A stretch of 64,000 nucleotides of DNA from Paraburkholderia hiiakae (GCF_904848665.1 NZ_CAJHCQ010000002.1:643971-707970), one strand, 5' to 3'; positions 52,085 through 62,167 are shown, counted from the stretch's first letter. Made by a program: numbers and translations. The notes: generated from the letters alone by a model not told the origin.

Positions 52085-53139
52085 CGCGAACGGCGGTGCC
52101 GCGTCTTGGCCGGACCGGTCGAGTCGCGCACCACCAGTTCCGCGGGCAGCGTGATGCGCTGCGAAGCGGCGTCGATGCCGGCGATCTGCGCGAGCAGCGT
52201 ATTGACCGCCGAGCGTGCCATTTGCTGGAACGGCTGGCGAATCGTAGTGAGGGCGGGATGAAATTGCTCGGACATCGGAATGTCGTCGAAACCGATCACG
52301 GAAATGTCGTCAGGCACACGCAGGCCCGCTTCCCTCACCGCGGCGATCACGCCGAACGCGCTCTGGTCGTTGGCCGTGAAGATCGCGGTGGGCGGATCGG
52401 AGAGGTTGAGCAGATCGAACGTGACGTCGAACGCCATCATTTGCGAGAGATCGCCCGCGGCAACCAGCGCGTCTTCGCGCGGCAAGCCGAGTTTGGCGAG
52501 CGTGTCGCGATAGCCGCGTTGACGATCGCGCACACCCTCGATGGTTTCGTCGCCGGCGAGGAATGCAATGCGCTTGTGACCGAGTTCCGCGAGATGTTCG
52601 ACCGCGAGACAGGCGCCGCCGTAGTTATCGACGGATACCGAAGGAAACCCCGTGAGCGTGCCGCGCTGATCGACCACCACCACCGGCACCTGGGCCGTGG
52701 CGAGCGCTTCGAGGCAGAGCGATTCGCGCGGCAGGATGGCGAGAATGCCGTCCGAAAACTGTTGAATCAACCCGAGCAGGTCGTGATGCGCATGGCGGTC
52801 TTCGTCGAACACGGTGTACACGAGCATTTCCATACCCGCGCCGCGTGCCGCGCGGCCCGCGCCGAGCACCAGTTCGCTCGAGAACTGCGTGTCGAGTGTG
52901 GGCGTGATGATGCCGATGATGCCGTTGCGCCCGCCCGAGAGTTTCTGCGCAGTGCGATTCACGACATAGCCGATATCCGAAGCGATTCTCAGCACTTCGT
53001 CGCGCGTTTCGCGCGACACGCCCGGGCGTCCATTGAGCGCGCGCGACGCGGTCATCTGCGACACGCCGGCCAGCTTCGCTACGTGCTCAAGCGTGGGAGT
53101 TTGCCTTGCCATGCGTGGTGTGGGCTTACGAGAGGTCAT
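52063..53139 (-). CDS. LacI-family regulator of the GH3 / oxidative sugar locus
   Basis: 358 residues. Helix-turn-helix [38 protein letters not shown] with hinge [14 protein letters not shown], then the effector domain ([63 protein letters not shown]). The QMTASR recognition helix is of the GntR/IdnR subgroup, whose operators are CG-centred with flanking TTA, as seen at 53351. The gene is divergent from the transporter operon it likely represses. No clear ribosome-binding site; an ATG at 53112 is an alternative start. Confidence 0.94.
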   Translation of the reverse strand: MTSRKPTPRMARQTPTLEHVAKLAGVSQMTASRALNGRPGVSRETRDEVLRIASDIGYVVNRTAQKLSGGRNGIIGIITPTLDTQFSSELVLGAGRAARGAGMEMLVYTVFDEDRHAHHDLLGLIQQFSDGILAILPRESLCLEALATAQVPVVVVDQRGTLTGFPSVSVDNYGGACLAVEHLAELGHKRIAFLAGDETIEGVRDRQRGYRDTLAKLGLPREDALVAAGDLSQMMAFDVTFDLLNLSDPPTAIFTANDQSAFGVIAAVREAGLRVPDDISVIGFDDIPMSEQFHPALTTIRQPFQQMARSAVNTLLAQIAGIDAASQRITLPAELVVRDSTGPAKTRHRRSRHQIVST

Positions 53140-53350
53140 GTCTGCGAAGACTCGCTCGTGACTCGCCGGTTACTCCGCGGGTTAGACACTAGTCACGTTA
53201 GCGATACCGTTTATGTGCTGGCTATTCTATCAGATGCGCAGTCATTCAACCGCTCCCGAGCGCGCCAACCTTGCGCGGGGCGCAAGCTCTGACAGGGGCT
53301 CACCAGGAAAATCCCGCATAGCTGTAGTTCATATCTTAGCTTAACATCCA

Positions 53351-53372
53351 TTAACGTTAAGGCTAACGTTAA
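53351..53372. promoter_or_regulatory. Double LacI-type operator before the GH3 locus
   Basis: TTAACGTTAA, then GGC, then TAACGTTAA: two palindromes 12 bases apart, ending 52 bases before the binding-protein start. A further TTAAC precedes it at 53341. Location between the divergent LacI gene and the operon makes it the main control site. Confidence 0.75.
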
Positions 53373-53424
53373 ATCCGCAGGTAACTCAGGTAGCTCTCAA
53401 AATTCCATAAGAGGGGACACAAAC

Positions 53425-54720
53425 ATGGCGTACCCAGGTTTCTCCAAGGCGCGGGCAATCGTCGGCGCCACGGCACTGCTGTTTTCGATGTCTGCAGTCG
53501 TTTCGAGCGCCGTTGCGGCGGATACCAAAACAATCACGGTATGGGATCAGCAGACCAATGCGTCGTCGAGCAAGATCATTCACGACGCCTCGGAACGCTT
53601 CGAAAAGGCGGACCCGGGCTACAAGGTCGAGAATTCGCACGTGTTGAACGAGGCCTACAAGACGAAGCTGAAGGTCGCTTTCGGTGCGAACCAGCCGCCG
53701 TGCGTGTTCGAGAACTGGGGCGGCGGCGGCCTGCAGGAGTATGTGAAATCAGGCCAGATCGTCGACCTCACGCCGTACCTGAGCAAGGACCCGGCGTATC
53801 GCAGCCGTTTCATGCAGTCGTCGTGGAATGTCACGACGTTTGGTGGCAAGACCTACGGTGTGGCCGCCGAAAACGCAGCGGCCGCGGTGATCTTCTACAA
53901 CAAGGAAGTGTTCAAGAAGTACGGCATCACGCCGCCGAAGACGTGGGATGAACTGATGCACGTCGTCGATGTGCTGAAGTCGCACGGCGTGGCAGCGTTC
54001 TCGCTCGCGAACAAGAACAAGTGGACGGGCTCGATGTACTACATGTACCTCGTCGACCGTATCGGTGGGCCGCAAGTCGTGAGTGACGCGATCGAAGGCA
54101 AGGGCAAGGGCTTCGAAGATCCGGCGTTCATCGAAGCCGGCAAGCGCATTCAGGAACTCGTGAAGGCTGGCGCGTTCGCGCCGGGCATCAACGGTCTCGA
54201 CTATGACTCGGGTGCTTCGCGCCGTCTGCTGTACACGGGCAAGGCTGCGATGGAACTGATGGGCGCCTGGGAAGCTTCGACGATCGCGAACGAAAATCCG
54301 ACGTTCTCGAAGGATCTCGACTTCTTCCCGTTCCCGAGCGTGCCGGGTGGCAAGGGCGACCCGCGCGACCTGATCGGCACGGTGGGCGATGGCTTCCTGA
54401 GCATCTCGACCGAGTGCAAGACGCCGGACGCCGCTTTCAAGCTGATCCAGTCGCTGACCGACGACCAGGCGATGCAGGCACGCGCGTCGGATGATCACAA
54501 GCTCCCGCCGGTCAATAACGTCAAGATCGACGATCCGTTCACGCAGCGTCTGCAGCAACTGCTTGCCGCGGCGCCGAGCGTGCAGCTGTGGTACGACCAG
54601 GCACTGCCGCCGGCGCTGGGCGAACTGCACAAGGACACGACGCAGGCGCTGTTCGGTCTGTCGGTCACGCCTGAGGCGGCTGCGCAGCAAATGGAAGCCG
54701 CTTCGAAGAAGGGCGGCTGA
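53425..54720 (+). CDS. Carbohydrate ABC transporter binding protein (CUT1 type)
   Basis: 431 residues with signal [24 protein letters not shown]. Mature start [37 protein letters not shown], then [44 protein letters not shown] and [14 protein letters not shown]: a cluster-B oligosaccharide-binding protein, closest in style to the xyloside/glycoside binders of CUT1 systems (BxlE, XynE-like). First gene of the eight-gene GH3 operon, directly after the double LacI operator. Confidence 0.94.
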   Translation: MAYPGFSKARAIVGATALLFSMSAVVSSAVAADTKTITVWDQQTNASSSKIIHDASERFEKADPGYKVENSHVLNEAYKTKLKVAFGANQPPCVFENWGGGGLQEYVKSGQIVDLTPYLSKDPAYRSRFMQSSWNVTTFGGKTYGVAAENAAAAVIFYNKEVFKKYGITPPKTWDELMHVVDVLKSHGVAAFSLANKNKWTGSMYYMYLVDRIGGPQVVSDAIEGKGKGFEDPAFIEAGKRIQELVKAGAFAPGINGLDYDSGASRRLLYTGKAAMELMGAWEASTIANENPTFSKDLDFFPFPSVPGGKGDPRDLIGTVGDGFLSISTECKTPDAAFKLIQSLTDDQAMQARASDDHKLPPVNNVKIDDPFTQRLQQLLAAAPSVQLWYDQALPPALGELHKDTTQALFGLSVTPEAAAQQMEAASKKGG

Positions 54721-54741
54721 TCTCCAGCACTCAAGAAAAGT

Positions 54742-54769
54742 CCGGCTGGCGCCGCGAGGCGCCGGCCGG
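54742..54769 (+). repeat. Intercistronic stem-loop with GCGA tetraloop
   Basis: A 12-bp stem with one G-U pair (54742-54753 with 54758-54769) closed by GCGA, a GNRA-type loop, between the binding-protein stop and the first permease. It is the counterpart of the hairpin at 45987-46013 in the other operon and probably stabilises the binding-protein message. Confidence 0.7.
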
Positions 54770-54780
54770 CAGAAAAGCTC

Positions 54781-55698
54781 GTGAATATCGCACTTTCCGC
54801 TACACCTGAACGCCGGCTGAGGCTTTCATCGCAAACGCTCGTCACGGTCGTGTTTCTTGCGCCGTCGCTGCTGCTGCTGGCCGTGTTCCTTCTTTATCCG
54901 CTCGTTTCCAGCCTGCGGCTGTCGCTGCTCGACTGGAATGGCCTCGGCAATACTGCCCGCTATACGGGGCTCGCGAACTGGGCGCGGCTCGCCCACGACA
55001 CGGTGTTCTGGCAATCGCTCAAGAACAACGTGATTCTCGCGGTTGCCTCGATCGTGATCCAGCTTCCTATCGCGCTCGCGCTCGCCGTGCTGCTGGAAAA
55101 GGCCGGCCGTGGCTCGCGCGTGCTCAAGGTGCTCTATTTTCTGCCGCTGCTCATGTCGAGCGTGGCGATCGGCGTGCTGTTCAAGCAGATCTACGATCCG
55201 AACTTCGGACCCCTGAACGTCGCGCTGCAGGCATTCGGGCTGGATGGTCTCGCGAAAGACTGGCTGGGCGACCCGCATTTCTCGCTTGGCGCGACCATCG
55301 CCGTGATCATCTGGCAGAACGCGCCGTTCTATATGATTCTGTTCCTTGCCGGCCTCTCGTCGATGCCGGCCGAGGTCAACGAAGCCGCACTGCTCGACGG
55401 CGCTTCCGAGTGGACCATTTTCTGGCGCATCAAGCTTCCGCATCTGCAAGGCACGGTGCGCACGGCTGTGCTGCTGTCCGTGCTCGGCTCGCTGCGCTAC
55501 TTCGATCTCGTCTTCGTCATGACCGGCGGCGGCCCCGAAGGCTCGTCCGAGGTGATGGCCACTTACATGTATCGCACGGTGTTCAGTTCGTTCCAGCTCG
55601 GTTACGGCAGCACCATCGGCTCGGCGATGTTCCTGATCGTTATCGCTGTGGCGGCGGTGTCGATGTATCTCACCCGTCGTTACGCAACCGAGGTCTAA
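54781..55698 (+). CDS. Carbohydrate ABC transporter permease, MalF/UgpA-like
   Basis: 305 residues, GTG start at 54781. Six membrane helices starting [26 protein letters not shown]. The coupling loop is [27 protein letters not shown], followed by [23 protein letters not shown]. One half of the channel; three bases separate its stop from the second permease. Confidence 0.94.
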   Translation: MNIALSATPERRLRLSSQTLVTVVFLAPSLLLLAVFLLYPLVSSLRLSLLDWNGLGNTARYTGLANWARLAHDTVFWQSLKNNVILAVASIVIQLPIALALAVLLEKAGRGSRVLKVLYFLPLLMSSVAIGVLFKQIYDPNFGPLNVALQAFGLDGLAKDWLGDPHFSLGATIAVIIWQNAPFYMILFLAGLSSMPAEVNEAALLDGASEWTIFWRIKLPHLQGTVRTAVLLSVLGSLRYFDLVFVMTGGGPEGSSEVMATYMYRTVFSSFQLGYGSTIGSAMFLIVIAVAAVSMYLTRRYATEV

Positions 55699-55701
55699 AC
55701 C

Positions 55702-56532
55702 ATGAAGAAGAAATTTCGCTTCCCGCGCGTGGGGATTCCACTCCTCGCGCTGATCTGGCTGGCCGTCACGACGATCCCGTTCATCTTCATGGTCGTGTCG
55801 AGCTTCAAGAGCCAGGAAGAGACCTTCGCGACGAACGTTTGGGCGCCGCCGAGTCACCTGTTCTGGGGCAATTACGCGGCGGTGTTGCAGGGTCCGTTCT
55901 TCACGTATTTCCGCAACAGCGTGTTCACTGTGGGCGTTTCCGTGGCGCTGATCGTCATCATCAGCGCGATGGCCGCCTATGTGTTTGCGCGCATGCGCTT
56001 CACGCTGAACAAGATGCTGTTCGGTCTCGTGGTCGCCGGCATGATCGTGCCGCTGCATGCGACGCTCGTGCCGATCTATCTGCTCACGCGCAATCTCGGT
56101 CTTTACGACACGCCGTTCGCGCTTCTCGGCCCTTATGTGGCGCTCAGCCTGCCGGTGTCGATCTTCATCCTGACCGAGTTTATGCGCCAGATTCCGCGCG
56201 AGCTCGAAGAAGCCGCGCAGCTCGACGGCTGCAGTCCGTTCCGCATTTTCTGGCGTATTTTCTTCCCGCTTTCGGGGCCGGGGCTCGCCACCGTGGCGAT
56301 CTTCAACGGCATTGGTCTCTGGAACGAGTTCATCTTCGCGTACATGCTCACATCGACGGCCGAGCACCGCACGCTGCCGCTCGCGATCTGGGACTTCATG
56401 GGGCAATACGCGTCGAACATACCCTCGATGCTGTCTGTTCTCGTGCTCACGTCGTTGCCGCTGATCGTTGCCTACGCATTCGGTCAGGAGCGCGTGATCA
56501 AGGGGATGATGGCCGGCTCGCTCAAGGGCTGA
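55702..56532 (+). CDS. Carbohydrate ABC transporter permease, MalG/UgpE-like
   Basis: 276 residues, six membrane helices, starting [27 protein letters not shown]. The coupling loop is [28 protein letters not shown] and the end is [13 protein letters not shown], the typical MalG-type terminus. Second half of the channel for the GH3-linked importer. Confidence 0.95.
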   Translation: MKKKFRFPRVGIPLLALIWLAVTTIPFIFMVVSSFKSQEETFATNVWAPPSHLFWGNYAAVLQGPFFTYFRNSVFTVGVSVALIVIISAMAAYVFARMRFTLNKMLFGLVVAGMIVPLHATLVPIYLLTRNLGLYDTPFALLGPYVALSLPVSIFILTEFMRQIPRELEEAAQLDGCSPFRIFWRIFFPLSGPGLATVAIFNGIGLWNEFIFAYMLTSTAEHRTLPLAIWDFMGQYASNIPSMLSVLVLTSLPLIVAYAFGQERVIKGMMAGSLKG

Positions 56533-56566
56533 GCCGCTTCGCACACCGAACTTCGCACAAAACGAT

Positions 56567-57697
56567 ATGGCAAGCATTTCCCTCAATAACGTACAGAAGG
56601 CCTACGCGAGCGGCAACGCGGTGATTCGCGACGCCAACCTCGAAGTCGGCAAGAACGAGTTCTGCGTGTTCCTCGGGCCGTCGGGCTGCGGCAAGTCCAC
56701 GCTGCTGCGCATGATCGCCGGTCTCGAATCGATTACCGACGGCGAGTTGCGTATCGACGGCCAACGGATGAACGAGGTCGAACCCGCGAAGCGCAAGGTC
56801 GCGATGGTGTTCCAGAATTACGCGCTCTATCCGCATATGAGCGTGTACGAGAACATGGCGTTCGGTCTGCGTCAGGCGAAAATCGACAAGGCCGTGATCG
56901 ACAAGAAGGTGCGCAGCGCCGCTGCAGCACTGCAACTCGATTCCTATCTCGAACGCCGCCCGGCAGCGCTCTCCGGCGGCCAGCGCCAGCGCGTGGCGAT
57001 CGGGCGCGCCATTGTGCGCGAGCCGGGGGTGTTTCTGTTCGACGAACCGCTGTCGAATCTCGACGCCGCGCTGCGCGTGCAGACGCGTACCGAAATCGCG
57101 CGTCTGCATCGCGAGTTCAGCGAAGCGAGCGCCGTGTATGTGACGCACGACCAGGTCGAAGCGATGGCGCTGGCTGATCGCATCGTGCTCATGCAGGCCG
57201 GTGCGCACATGGAGCGGCACGGCAGCGTTGCACAGGTGGGGGCGCCCCTCGATCTGTATCACCATCCGAAGAGCCGCTTTGTCGCGGGCTTCATCGGCTC
57301 GCCGAAGATGAACTTCTTCGCCGGCACGCTGGTGGGCGGTGACGATGGCGGCGTGGTCATCGACCTCGAAAGCGGCGAACGTGTGCGCGCGCGTGTGGAC
57401 GGCTCGCGTGCGCGCGCCGGCATGAAAGTGACACTCGGTGTGCGTCCGGAACATCTGCGCGTGGCCGTCGATCCGCGCAACGAACAGACGCTGGCGAGCC
57501 GCGTGAAGCTGGTCGAGCACATGGGCGAGCACAGCTATATCCACGCGACGCAAACGGGCCCGGCCGCGGCGACCTTGATCGCCAAGGTGCCCGGTGACAG
57601 CGCGTTGACGCACGACGAAGGGGTCAACCTGGCGCTGCCACCCGAGGCTTGCCACGTTTTTGACGATCATGACATGGCGCTGCGACGTCTCATCTAG
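56567..57697 (+). CDS. Carbohydrate ABC transporter ATPase, MalK/UgpC-like
   Basis: 376 residues. Walker A GPSGCGKST, Q-loop VFQNYALYPHM, signature ALSGGQRQRVAIGRA, Walker B VFLFDEPLSNLD, H-loop THDQVEA, then an OB-fold regulatory domain (GVRPEHLRVAV). The stretch LMQAGAHMERHGSVAQVGAPLDLY is a few residues longer than usual in the region after the H-loop. It powers the two preceding permeases. Two GC-rich stem-loops separate it from the GH3 gene. Confidence 0.95.
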   Translation: MASISLNNVQKAYASGNAVIRDANLEVGKNEFCVFLGPSGCGKSTLLRMIAGLESITDGELRIDGQRMNEVEPAKRKVAMVFQNYALYPHMSVYENMAFGLRQAKIDKAVIDKKVRSAAAALQLDSYLERRPAALSGGQRQRVAIGRAIVREPGVFLFDEPLSNLDAALRVQTRTEIARLHREFSEASAVYVTHDQVEAMALADRIVLMQAGAHMERHGSVAQVGAPLDLYHHPKSRFVAGFIGSPKMNFFAGTLVGGDDGGVVIDLESGERVRARVDGSRARAGMKVTLGVRPEHLRVAVDPRNEQTLASRVKLVEHMGEHSYIHATQTGPAAATLIAKVPGDSALTHDEGVNLALPPEACHVFDDHDMALRRLI

Positions 57698-57756
57698 GCC
57701 GAGCGCGGCTTTCGCCGCGCGCGTGCGCAACGCCAATTTCAAAAGCACAACTAAGC

Positions 57757-57780
57757 AGACGGTGAGAAAAAACACCGTCT
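57757..57780 (+). repeat. Stem-loop before the GH3 gene
   Basis: A perfect 8-bp stem (AGACGGTG with its complement) with an A-rich loop, 24 bases before the GH3 start. Another short perfect stem is at 57703-57720. No T-run, so more likely RNA-stability or translation-control elements than terminators. Confidence 0.45.
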
Positions 57781-57804
57781 CGTGCAATACCAGGGAGTGA
57801 ATCG

Positions 57805-60213
57805 ATGTCGCTTGAACACATCACCGAGGTTCCGGTTTATCGCCGCGCGGACGCGCCGACCGAGCAACGTGTGGCCGATCTGCTCGCGCGCATGACGCTC
57901 GACGAAAAAATCGCCCAGCTTCACGCCGCGTGGCTGAAGCTGTCGGCCGACGGCGAGCACAAGGCGCGGAGCATCGATTTCGCGCAAAGCGCCAACAGCC
58001 TCACCGTGGACCAGATTCTGGAGCATGGTCTTGGCCAGATCACGCGCCCGCTCGGTACGCACACGGTCGACCCCAAAGAGGGCGTGCGCGCGCTCAACGA
58101 GTTGCAGCGCAAGATGGTCGAAGACACGCGCCTCGGCATTCCCGTCATGTCGCACGAGGAATGCCTCGTGGGCCTGATGATCAAGGACGCCACGCTGTTT
58201 CCCTCGCCGCTGAACTACGCGGCGACGTGGAACCCGAGCCTGGTGGGGGAGGTCGGGCGCATCATCGGCGAGCAGGCGCGCTCGATTGGCTGCCATCAGG
58301 GTCTGGCGCCCGTGCTCGACGTGTCGCGCGACCCGCGCTGGGGCCGCACGGAAGAAACGCTCGGTGAAGATCCGTATCTGGTTGGCGTGCTTGCGTGTCA
58401 CTATGTGAACGGCCTGCAAGGCGAGCGGCGCGATGTGCTCGCCACGCTCAAGCACTTCGTGGGTCACTCTGCAAGCGAAGGCGCCCGCAATCATGCGCCC
58501 GTGCACGTCGGCCCGCGTGAGTTGAACGACGTGTTCCTGCTGCCGTTCGAAATGGCGGTTAAGCTCGCGCATGCGGGCTCGATCATGCCTGCGTACCACG
58601 ATATCGACGGCGTGCCTTGCCATGGCGACCGCACACTGCTGCACGACACGCTGCGCGAGAAATGGGGTTTCGAGGGCCTCGTCGTCGCGGATTATGCTGC
58701 CGTAGACCTGCTCTACAGCCATCATGCGGTCGCGCACGACAGCGCGTCGGCGGCGGCGCTCGCGTTCAATTCGGGACTCGACGTCGAGCTGCCGGGGCAC
58801 GAGTGCGCCGTGCATCTGAAGGAAGCGCTCGATCGCGGCGAGATCACTGAAGCGACGATCGACACCGCGGTTTCGCGCGTGTTGCGCACGAAATTCCAGC
58901 TTGGCCTGTTCGAGAAGCCGTATGTAGACCCCGAGCGCGTGGATGTGAAGGGCATCGCGGCGGGCGATACGGCGTACCAGGTCGCGCTCGAATCGGCGGT
59001 TCTGCTGCGTAACGAAGGCCGCGTGCTGCCTTTGAATACCAATGGCGCGGAGAAGATCGCGGTAATCGGCCCGACTGCCGACGACCCCCTCGCGCTGCTC
59101 GCCGGCTACAGCTTCCCGGTGCACCTCATCAACTCGGGCGAGCAATCGGTTGCTTCGATCGCCACGCCGCTGGGCGCACTGCGCGCGCTGCTCGGCGAAG
59201 CGCGCGTGCTGCATGCCACGGGTTGCGACATCATCAAGGAACGCCGTGCGGGCGCGCCGGTGTTCCCGGGCGACGTGTCGCTCGACCTGAGCGACAGCGC
59301 CAACCGCGACGAATTGATCAGTCAGGATACCGAAGGCATTGCGGACGCAGTCGAAGCCGCGCGCCAGGCGGGTGTGGCAATCGTGTTCGTCGGCGATCTG
59401 GCGGGCTTGTTCCAGTCCGGTACGGTGGGCGAAGGGTCCGACACGGACAGCCTCGAACTCCCGGGCGTGCAACTGCAATTGCTCACGGCGGTGGTCGAGA
59501 GCGGCACGCCAACCGTCGTCGTGATGACGGGCGGCCGCCCGTACAACCTCGGGGGTCTCGAAGATCGCATTGCGGCGCAGATCATGGCGTTCGCGCCAGG
59601 CGAGCGCGGCGCTGAGGCGCTTGCCGATCTGCTGGTGGGCCGCGCCAATTTCAGCGGCCGCATGCCGCTCTCGGTGCCGAAGAGCGCAGGCGCCGTGCCG
59701 TATGTGTACAACCATCGCCTCAAGAGCGCGGGCACGCCGGTCGCCTACCACTTCGGAAGCCGCTATCCGTTTGGTTTCGGCCTTGGCTATACGCAGTTCC
59801 GCTACGGCGATCTCGCGTTGGCGCAACGCGAAGTCCCGCTTGCAGACGGTACTGTCGAACTAAGCTTCACGGTTGAAAACATCGGCGAGCGCGACGGCAC
59901 GGAGATCGTGCAGATCTACGTGCGCGATCAGCACGCGTCGGTGGCGCGACCGGTGCGCGAATTGAAGGCGTTCGCTCGCGTGCCGCTCGCTGCGGGCGCG
60001 TCGACGCGTGTGCGCGTGACGCTGCCAGTCGACATGCTCAACTTCACCGACGCTCGGGGCGAGCGCATCGTCGAGCCGGGCGATTTCGATTTGATGGTGG
60101 GCAGTTCGAGCCGGGACATCCATCTGCGCGGCGCGGTCACCGTCGCGGGCAACGCGGTTCGGACGCTCCCCCGTGACTGGCGCATGCTGAGCGCCGTCGA
60201 GGTCGTATCGTAA
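57805..60213 (+). CDS. GH3 beta-glycosidase (beta-glucosidase or beta-xylosidase)
   Basis: 802 residues: the (beta/alpha)8 domain, the alpha/beta sandwich and a C-terminal fibronectin-III-like domain (LSFTVENIGERDGTEIVQIYVRD). Nucleophile D296 in GLVVADY; substrate-binding KHFVGHS (K216, H217) and ARDPRWGR-type motif (RDPRWGRTEETLGEDP). No signal peptide, so cytoplasmic. It hydrolyses the imported glycoside from the non-reducing end. The XylB/XylC-like genes downstream favour a xyloside, but GH3 specificity cannot be read from sequence by eye. Confidence 0.95.
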   Translation: MSLEHITEVPVYRRADAPTEQRVADLLARMTLDEKIAQLHAAWLKLSADGEHKARSIDFAQSANSLTVDQILEHGLGQITRPLGTHTVDPKEGVRALNELQRKMVEDTRLGIPVMSHEECLVGLMIKDATLFPSPLNYAATWNPSLVGEVGRIIGEQARSIGCHQGLAPVLDVSRDPRWGRTEETLGEDPYLVGVLACHYVNGLQGERRDVLATLKHFVGHSASEGARNHAPVHVGPRELNDVFLLPFEMAVKLAHAGSIMPAYHDIDGVPCHGDRTLLHDTLREKWGFEGLVVADYAAVDLLYSHHAVAHDSASAAALAFNSGLDVELPGHECAVHLKEALDRGEITEATIDTAVSRVLRTKFQLGLFEKPYVDPERVDVKGIAAGDTAYQVALESAVLLRNEGRVLPLNTNGAEKIAVIGPTADDPLALLAGYSFPVHLINSGEQSVASIATPLGALRALLGEARVLHATGCDIIKERRAGAPVFPGDVSLDLSDSANRDELISQDTEGIADAVEAARQAGVAIVFVGDLAGLFQSGTVGEGSDTDSLELPGVQLQLLTAVVESGTPTVVVMTGGRPYNLGGLEDRIAAQIMAFAPGERGAEALADLLVGRANFSGRMPLSVPKSAGAVPYVYNHRLKSAGTPVAYHFGSRYPFGFGLGYTQFRYGDLALAQREVPLADGTVELSFTVENIGERDGTEIVQIYVRDQHASVARPVRELKAFARVPLAAGASTRVRVTLPVDMLNFTDARGERIVEPGDFDLMVGSSSRDIHLRGAVTVAGNAVRTLPRDWRMLSAVEVVS

Positions 60214-60301
60214 GGGGAAGACAAGCGGCAGGTCAGGGCGGTGAGCGATTCATGGCTAGCCGCCCTGTTTTGGGTCTTACAAGTCAAAACTGGAATATCA
60301 G

Positions 60302-61069
60302 ATGTCGTACGCAATCTATCCGAGCCTGGCGGACAAAACCGTCGTTATCACCGGCGGCGGCAGCGGTATTGGTGCTGCGATCGTCGAGGCGTTTGCGCAG
60401 CAGGGCGCCCGCGTGTTCTTCCTCGACGTGGCCGAACACGATTCGCTCGCGCTTCAAGAAACACTTCTTCATGCGAAGCATCCGCCGCTCTTCAAGCGTT
60501 GCGATCTGCGCAGCGTCGACGCGATCGAAAACGTGTTTGCATCAATTGTCGAAGTCGCGGGCCCGATCGACGTGCTCGTGAACAACGCGGGCAACGACGA
60601 CCGCCATGATATCGGTGAACTCACTGCGAACTACTGGGACGAGCGTATCGCCGTGAACCTGCGCCATCAGTTCTTCTGCGCGCAGGCCGCCGCGAGGGGC
60701 ATGCGCGAAGCCGGGCGCGGCGTGATCCTGAACTTCGGTTCGGTGTCGTGGCACATCGCATTGCCGAACCTGCCGATTTACCTGACCGCGAAGGCCGGCA
60801 TTGAAGGCCTCACGCGCGGTCTTGCGCGCGATCTGGGCGGCGCGGGTATTCGGGTGAACTGCATCATCCCGGGCGCCGTGAAAACGCCGCGGCAGATGAA
60901 CATGTGGCAAACGCCGGAAAGCGAGGCGAAGGTGGTAGCGGGCCAGTGCCTGCAACTGCGCATCGAGCCCGAGCATGTCGCCCGCATGGCGCTGTTTCTC
61001 GCTTCCGATGACGCCTCGCGCTGCTCCGGTCGCGACTACTTCGTCGACGCGGGATGGTACGGAGAATGA
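60302..61069 (+). CDS. xylB: SDR-family sugar 1-dehydrogenase, XylB (Caulobacter)-like
   Basis: 255 residues, classical short-chain dehydrogenase: cofactor motif TGGGSGIG, NNAG at about 94-97, active site S147 with Y160-x3-K164. The strings MSYAIYPSL, PPLFKRCDLR, NNAGNDDRHDI, YWDERIAVNLRH and FLASDDASRCSGRDYFVDAGW closely follow, from memory, the NAD-dependent D-xylose dehydrogenase of Caulobacter. It would oxidise D-xylose (or another aldose) to the lactone. It overlaps no other gene and is followed after 2 nt by the lactonase. Enzyme class is sure, xylose specificity inferred. Confidence 0.85.
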   Translation: MSYAIYPSLADKTVVITGGGSGIGAAIVEAFAQQGARVFFLDVAEHDSLALQETLLHAKHPPLFKRCDLRSVDAIENVFASIVEVAGPIDVLVNNAGNDDRHDIGELTANYWDERIAVNLRHQFFCAQAAARGMREAGRGVILNFGSVSWHIALPNLPIYLTAKAGIEGLTRGLARDLGGAGIRVNCIIPGAVKTPRQMNMWQTPESEAKVVAGQCLQLRIEPEHVARMALFLASDDASRCSGRDYFVDAGWYGE

Positions 61070-61071
61070 CG

Positions 61072-61950
61072 ATGCCGGTTCCTGTGTGCGTATGGCCGAT
61101 CGGCGCAGAGCTTGCGGAAGGGCCGCTGTGGCAGGCCGCGGAGAACGCGATCTATTTCGTCGATATCAAGGGGCGGCAGATCCATCGCCTCGTGGTCACG
61201 ACCGGGGAACGCACGACGTGGTACGCGCCCGACCAGGTTGGCTTTATCGCGCCGCTCGGGGACCGGGTTTTCGTGTGTGGCATGCCCGACGGCCTGTATC
61301 GTTTCGATGCGGTGGGCGGGGAGTTCGACAAGCTGATGGACGTCGAGCCGCATTTGCCGGGCAATCGTCTGAACGACGGTTTCGCCGACGCGCGCGGACG
61401 TCTGTGGTTCGGCTCGATGGACGATGCCGAGGAAGCACCGACTGGCACGCTGTATCGCGTGGACGAAGGCGGGGCGTTGAGCGCGCAGGACAGCGGCTAC
61501 GTGATCACCAACGGCCCGGCCATGAGTCCGGACGGCCGCACGCTCTACCACAACGACACGATGCGCCGCGTGGTGTATGCGTTCGATGTGGCCATTGACG
61601 GCACGCTGTCACGCAAGCGCATCTTCACCGCGATTTCAGGCGACGGCCACCCGGACGGCATGGCGGTGGACGCCGAGGGCTACGTGTGGGTCGCGCTGTT
61701 CGGCGGCTGGCGTATCGACCGCTATTCTCCCGAAGGCGAACTGGTCGATCAGGTTGCGTTTCCTTGCGCGAACATCACGAAGCTCGCGTTCGGCGGGGAC
61801 GATCTGCGAACTGTTTACGCCTCGACCGCGTGGAAGGGGCTCACGTCCGCCGAGCGCGAGAAGCAGCCGCACGCGGGCGGCTTGTTCTCGTTTCGGTCGC
61901 CGGTGCCGGGACAGGCTCAGGCAAGCTGCGCGGCGGCCTTTGTACGTTGA
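61072..61950 (+). CDS. xylC: SMP-30/gluconolactonase-family sugar lactonase, XylC-like
   Basis: 292 residues from ATG 61072, which has GGAGA six bases upstream; an ATG at 61066 overlaps the previous stop but is too close to that site. Six-bladed beta-propeller with metal ligands E16 (LAEGPLW), the Asn of ITNGPAMSPDG and the Asp of GHPDGMAVD. The family hydrolyses sugar-1,4- or 1,5-lactones; right behind the dehydrogenase it would open xylonolactone to xylonate (Weimberg/Dahms oxidative route). Later enzymes (xylonate dehydratase and others) are not in the window. Confidence 0.86.
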   Translation: MPVPVCVWPIGAELAEGPLWQAAENAIYFVDIKGRQIHRLVVTTGERTTWYAPDQVGFIAPLGDRVFVCGMPDGLYRFDAVGGEFDKLMDVEPHLPGNRLNDGFADARGRLWFGSMDDAEEAPTGTLYRVDEGGALSAQDSGYVITNGPAMSPDGRTLYHNDTMRRVVYAFDVAIDGTLSRKRIFTAISGDGHPDGMAVDAEGYVWVALFGGWRIDRYSPEGELVDQVAFPCANITKLAFGGDDLRTVYASTAWKGLTSAEREKQPHAGGLFSFRSPVPGQAQASCAAAFVR

Positions 61951-62017
61951 GCGGTGTCGGTCGTATCGACCGTGGAGCGTGTTAGGGACTGAAGGGCAGA
62001 CCTGGTAGCCTGGCGGG

Positions 62018-62128
62018 ATGAGCAAACGCCGCCCCTGCACAACGGATGTATCGGACGAAGAATGGCGCTTCGCAGCGCCGTATCCGGAATTCTGTTGGCG
62101 GAAGCTGGGCCGCTGGCAATGGCAGTGA
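62018..62128 (+). pseudogene. IS5-family transposase, N-terminal remnant
   Basis: A 36-codon frame beginning MSKRRPCTTDVSDEEW and continuing RFAAPYP. IS5-family transposases of burkholderias begin MSKRxYPTDVSDEEW...APYL (from memory), so this is the first 23 residues of one, cut off and followed by unrelated codons to a stop at 62128. No further transposase sequence or right end is visible. It marks a past insertion at the edge of the AT-rich block. Confidence 0.75.
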
Positions 62129-62130
62129 GA

Positions 62131-62167
62131 CAGCATAGAGGCGGAGCGCGCCCCCGCCTCTATGCTG
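62131..62167. terminator. Perfect 14-bp hairpin, terminator
   Basis: CAGCATAGAGGCGG pairs exactly with its complement at 62154-62167 over a 9-base loop and is followed on the plus strand by CTTTCCGTTTC. It could end the lactonase operon. Confidence 0.65.

Noticed and set aside
54826..56586. 586-codon open frame on the minus strand
   Set aside because: Antisense to two ABC permeases; highly charged shadow composition.
57751..59826. 691-codon open frame on the minus strand
   Set aside because: It lies antisense to the GH3 gene, whose motifs are complete; the antisense product is Arg/His/Ala-rich with no domain. Long antisense frames are a normal by-product of high-GC codon use.
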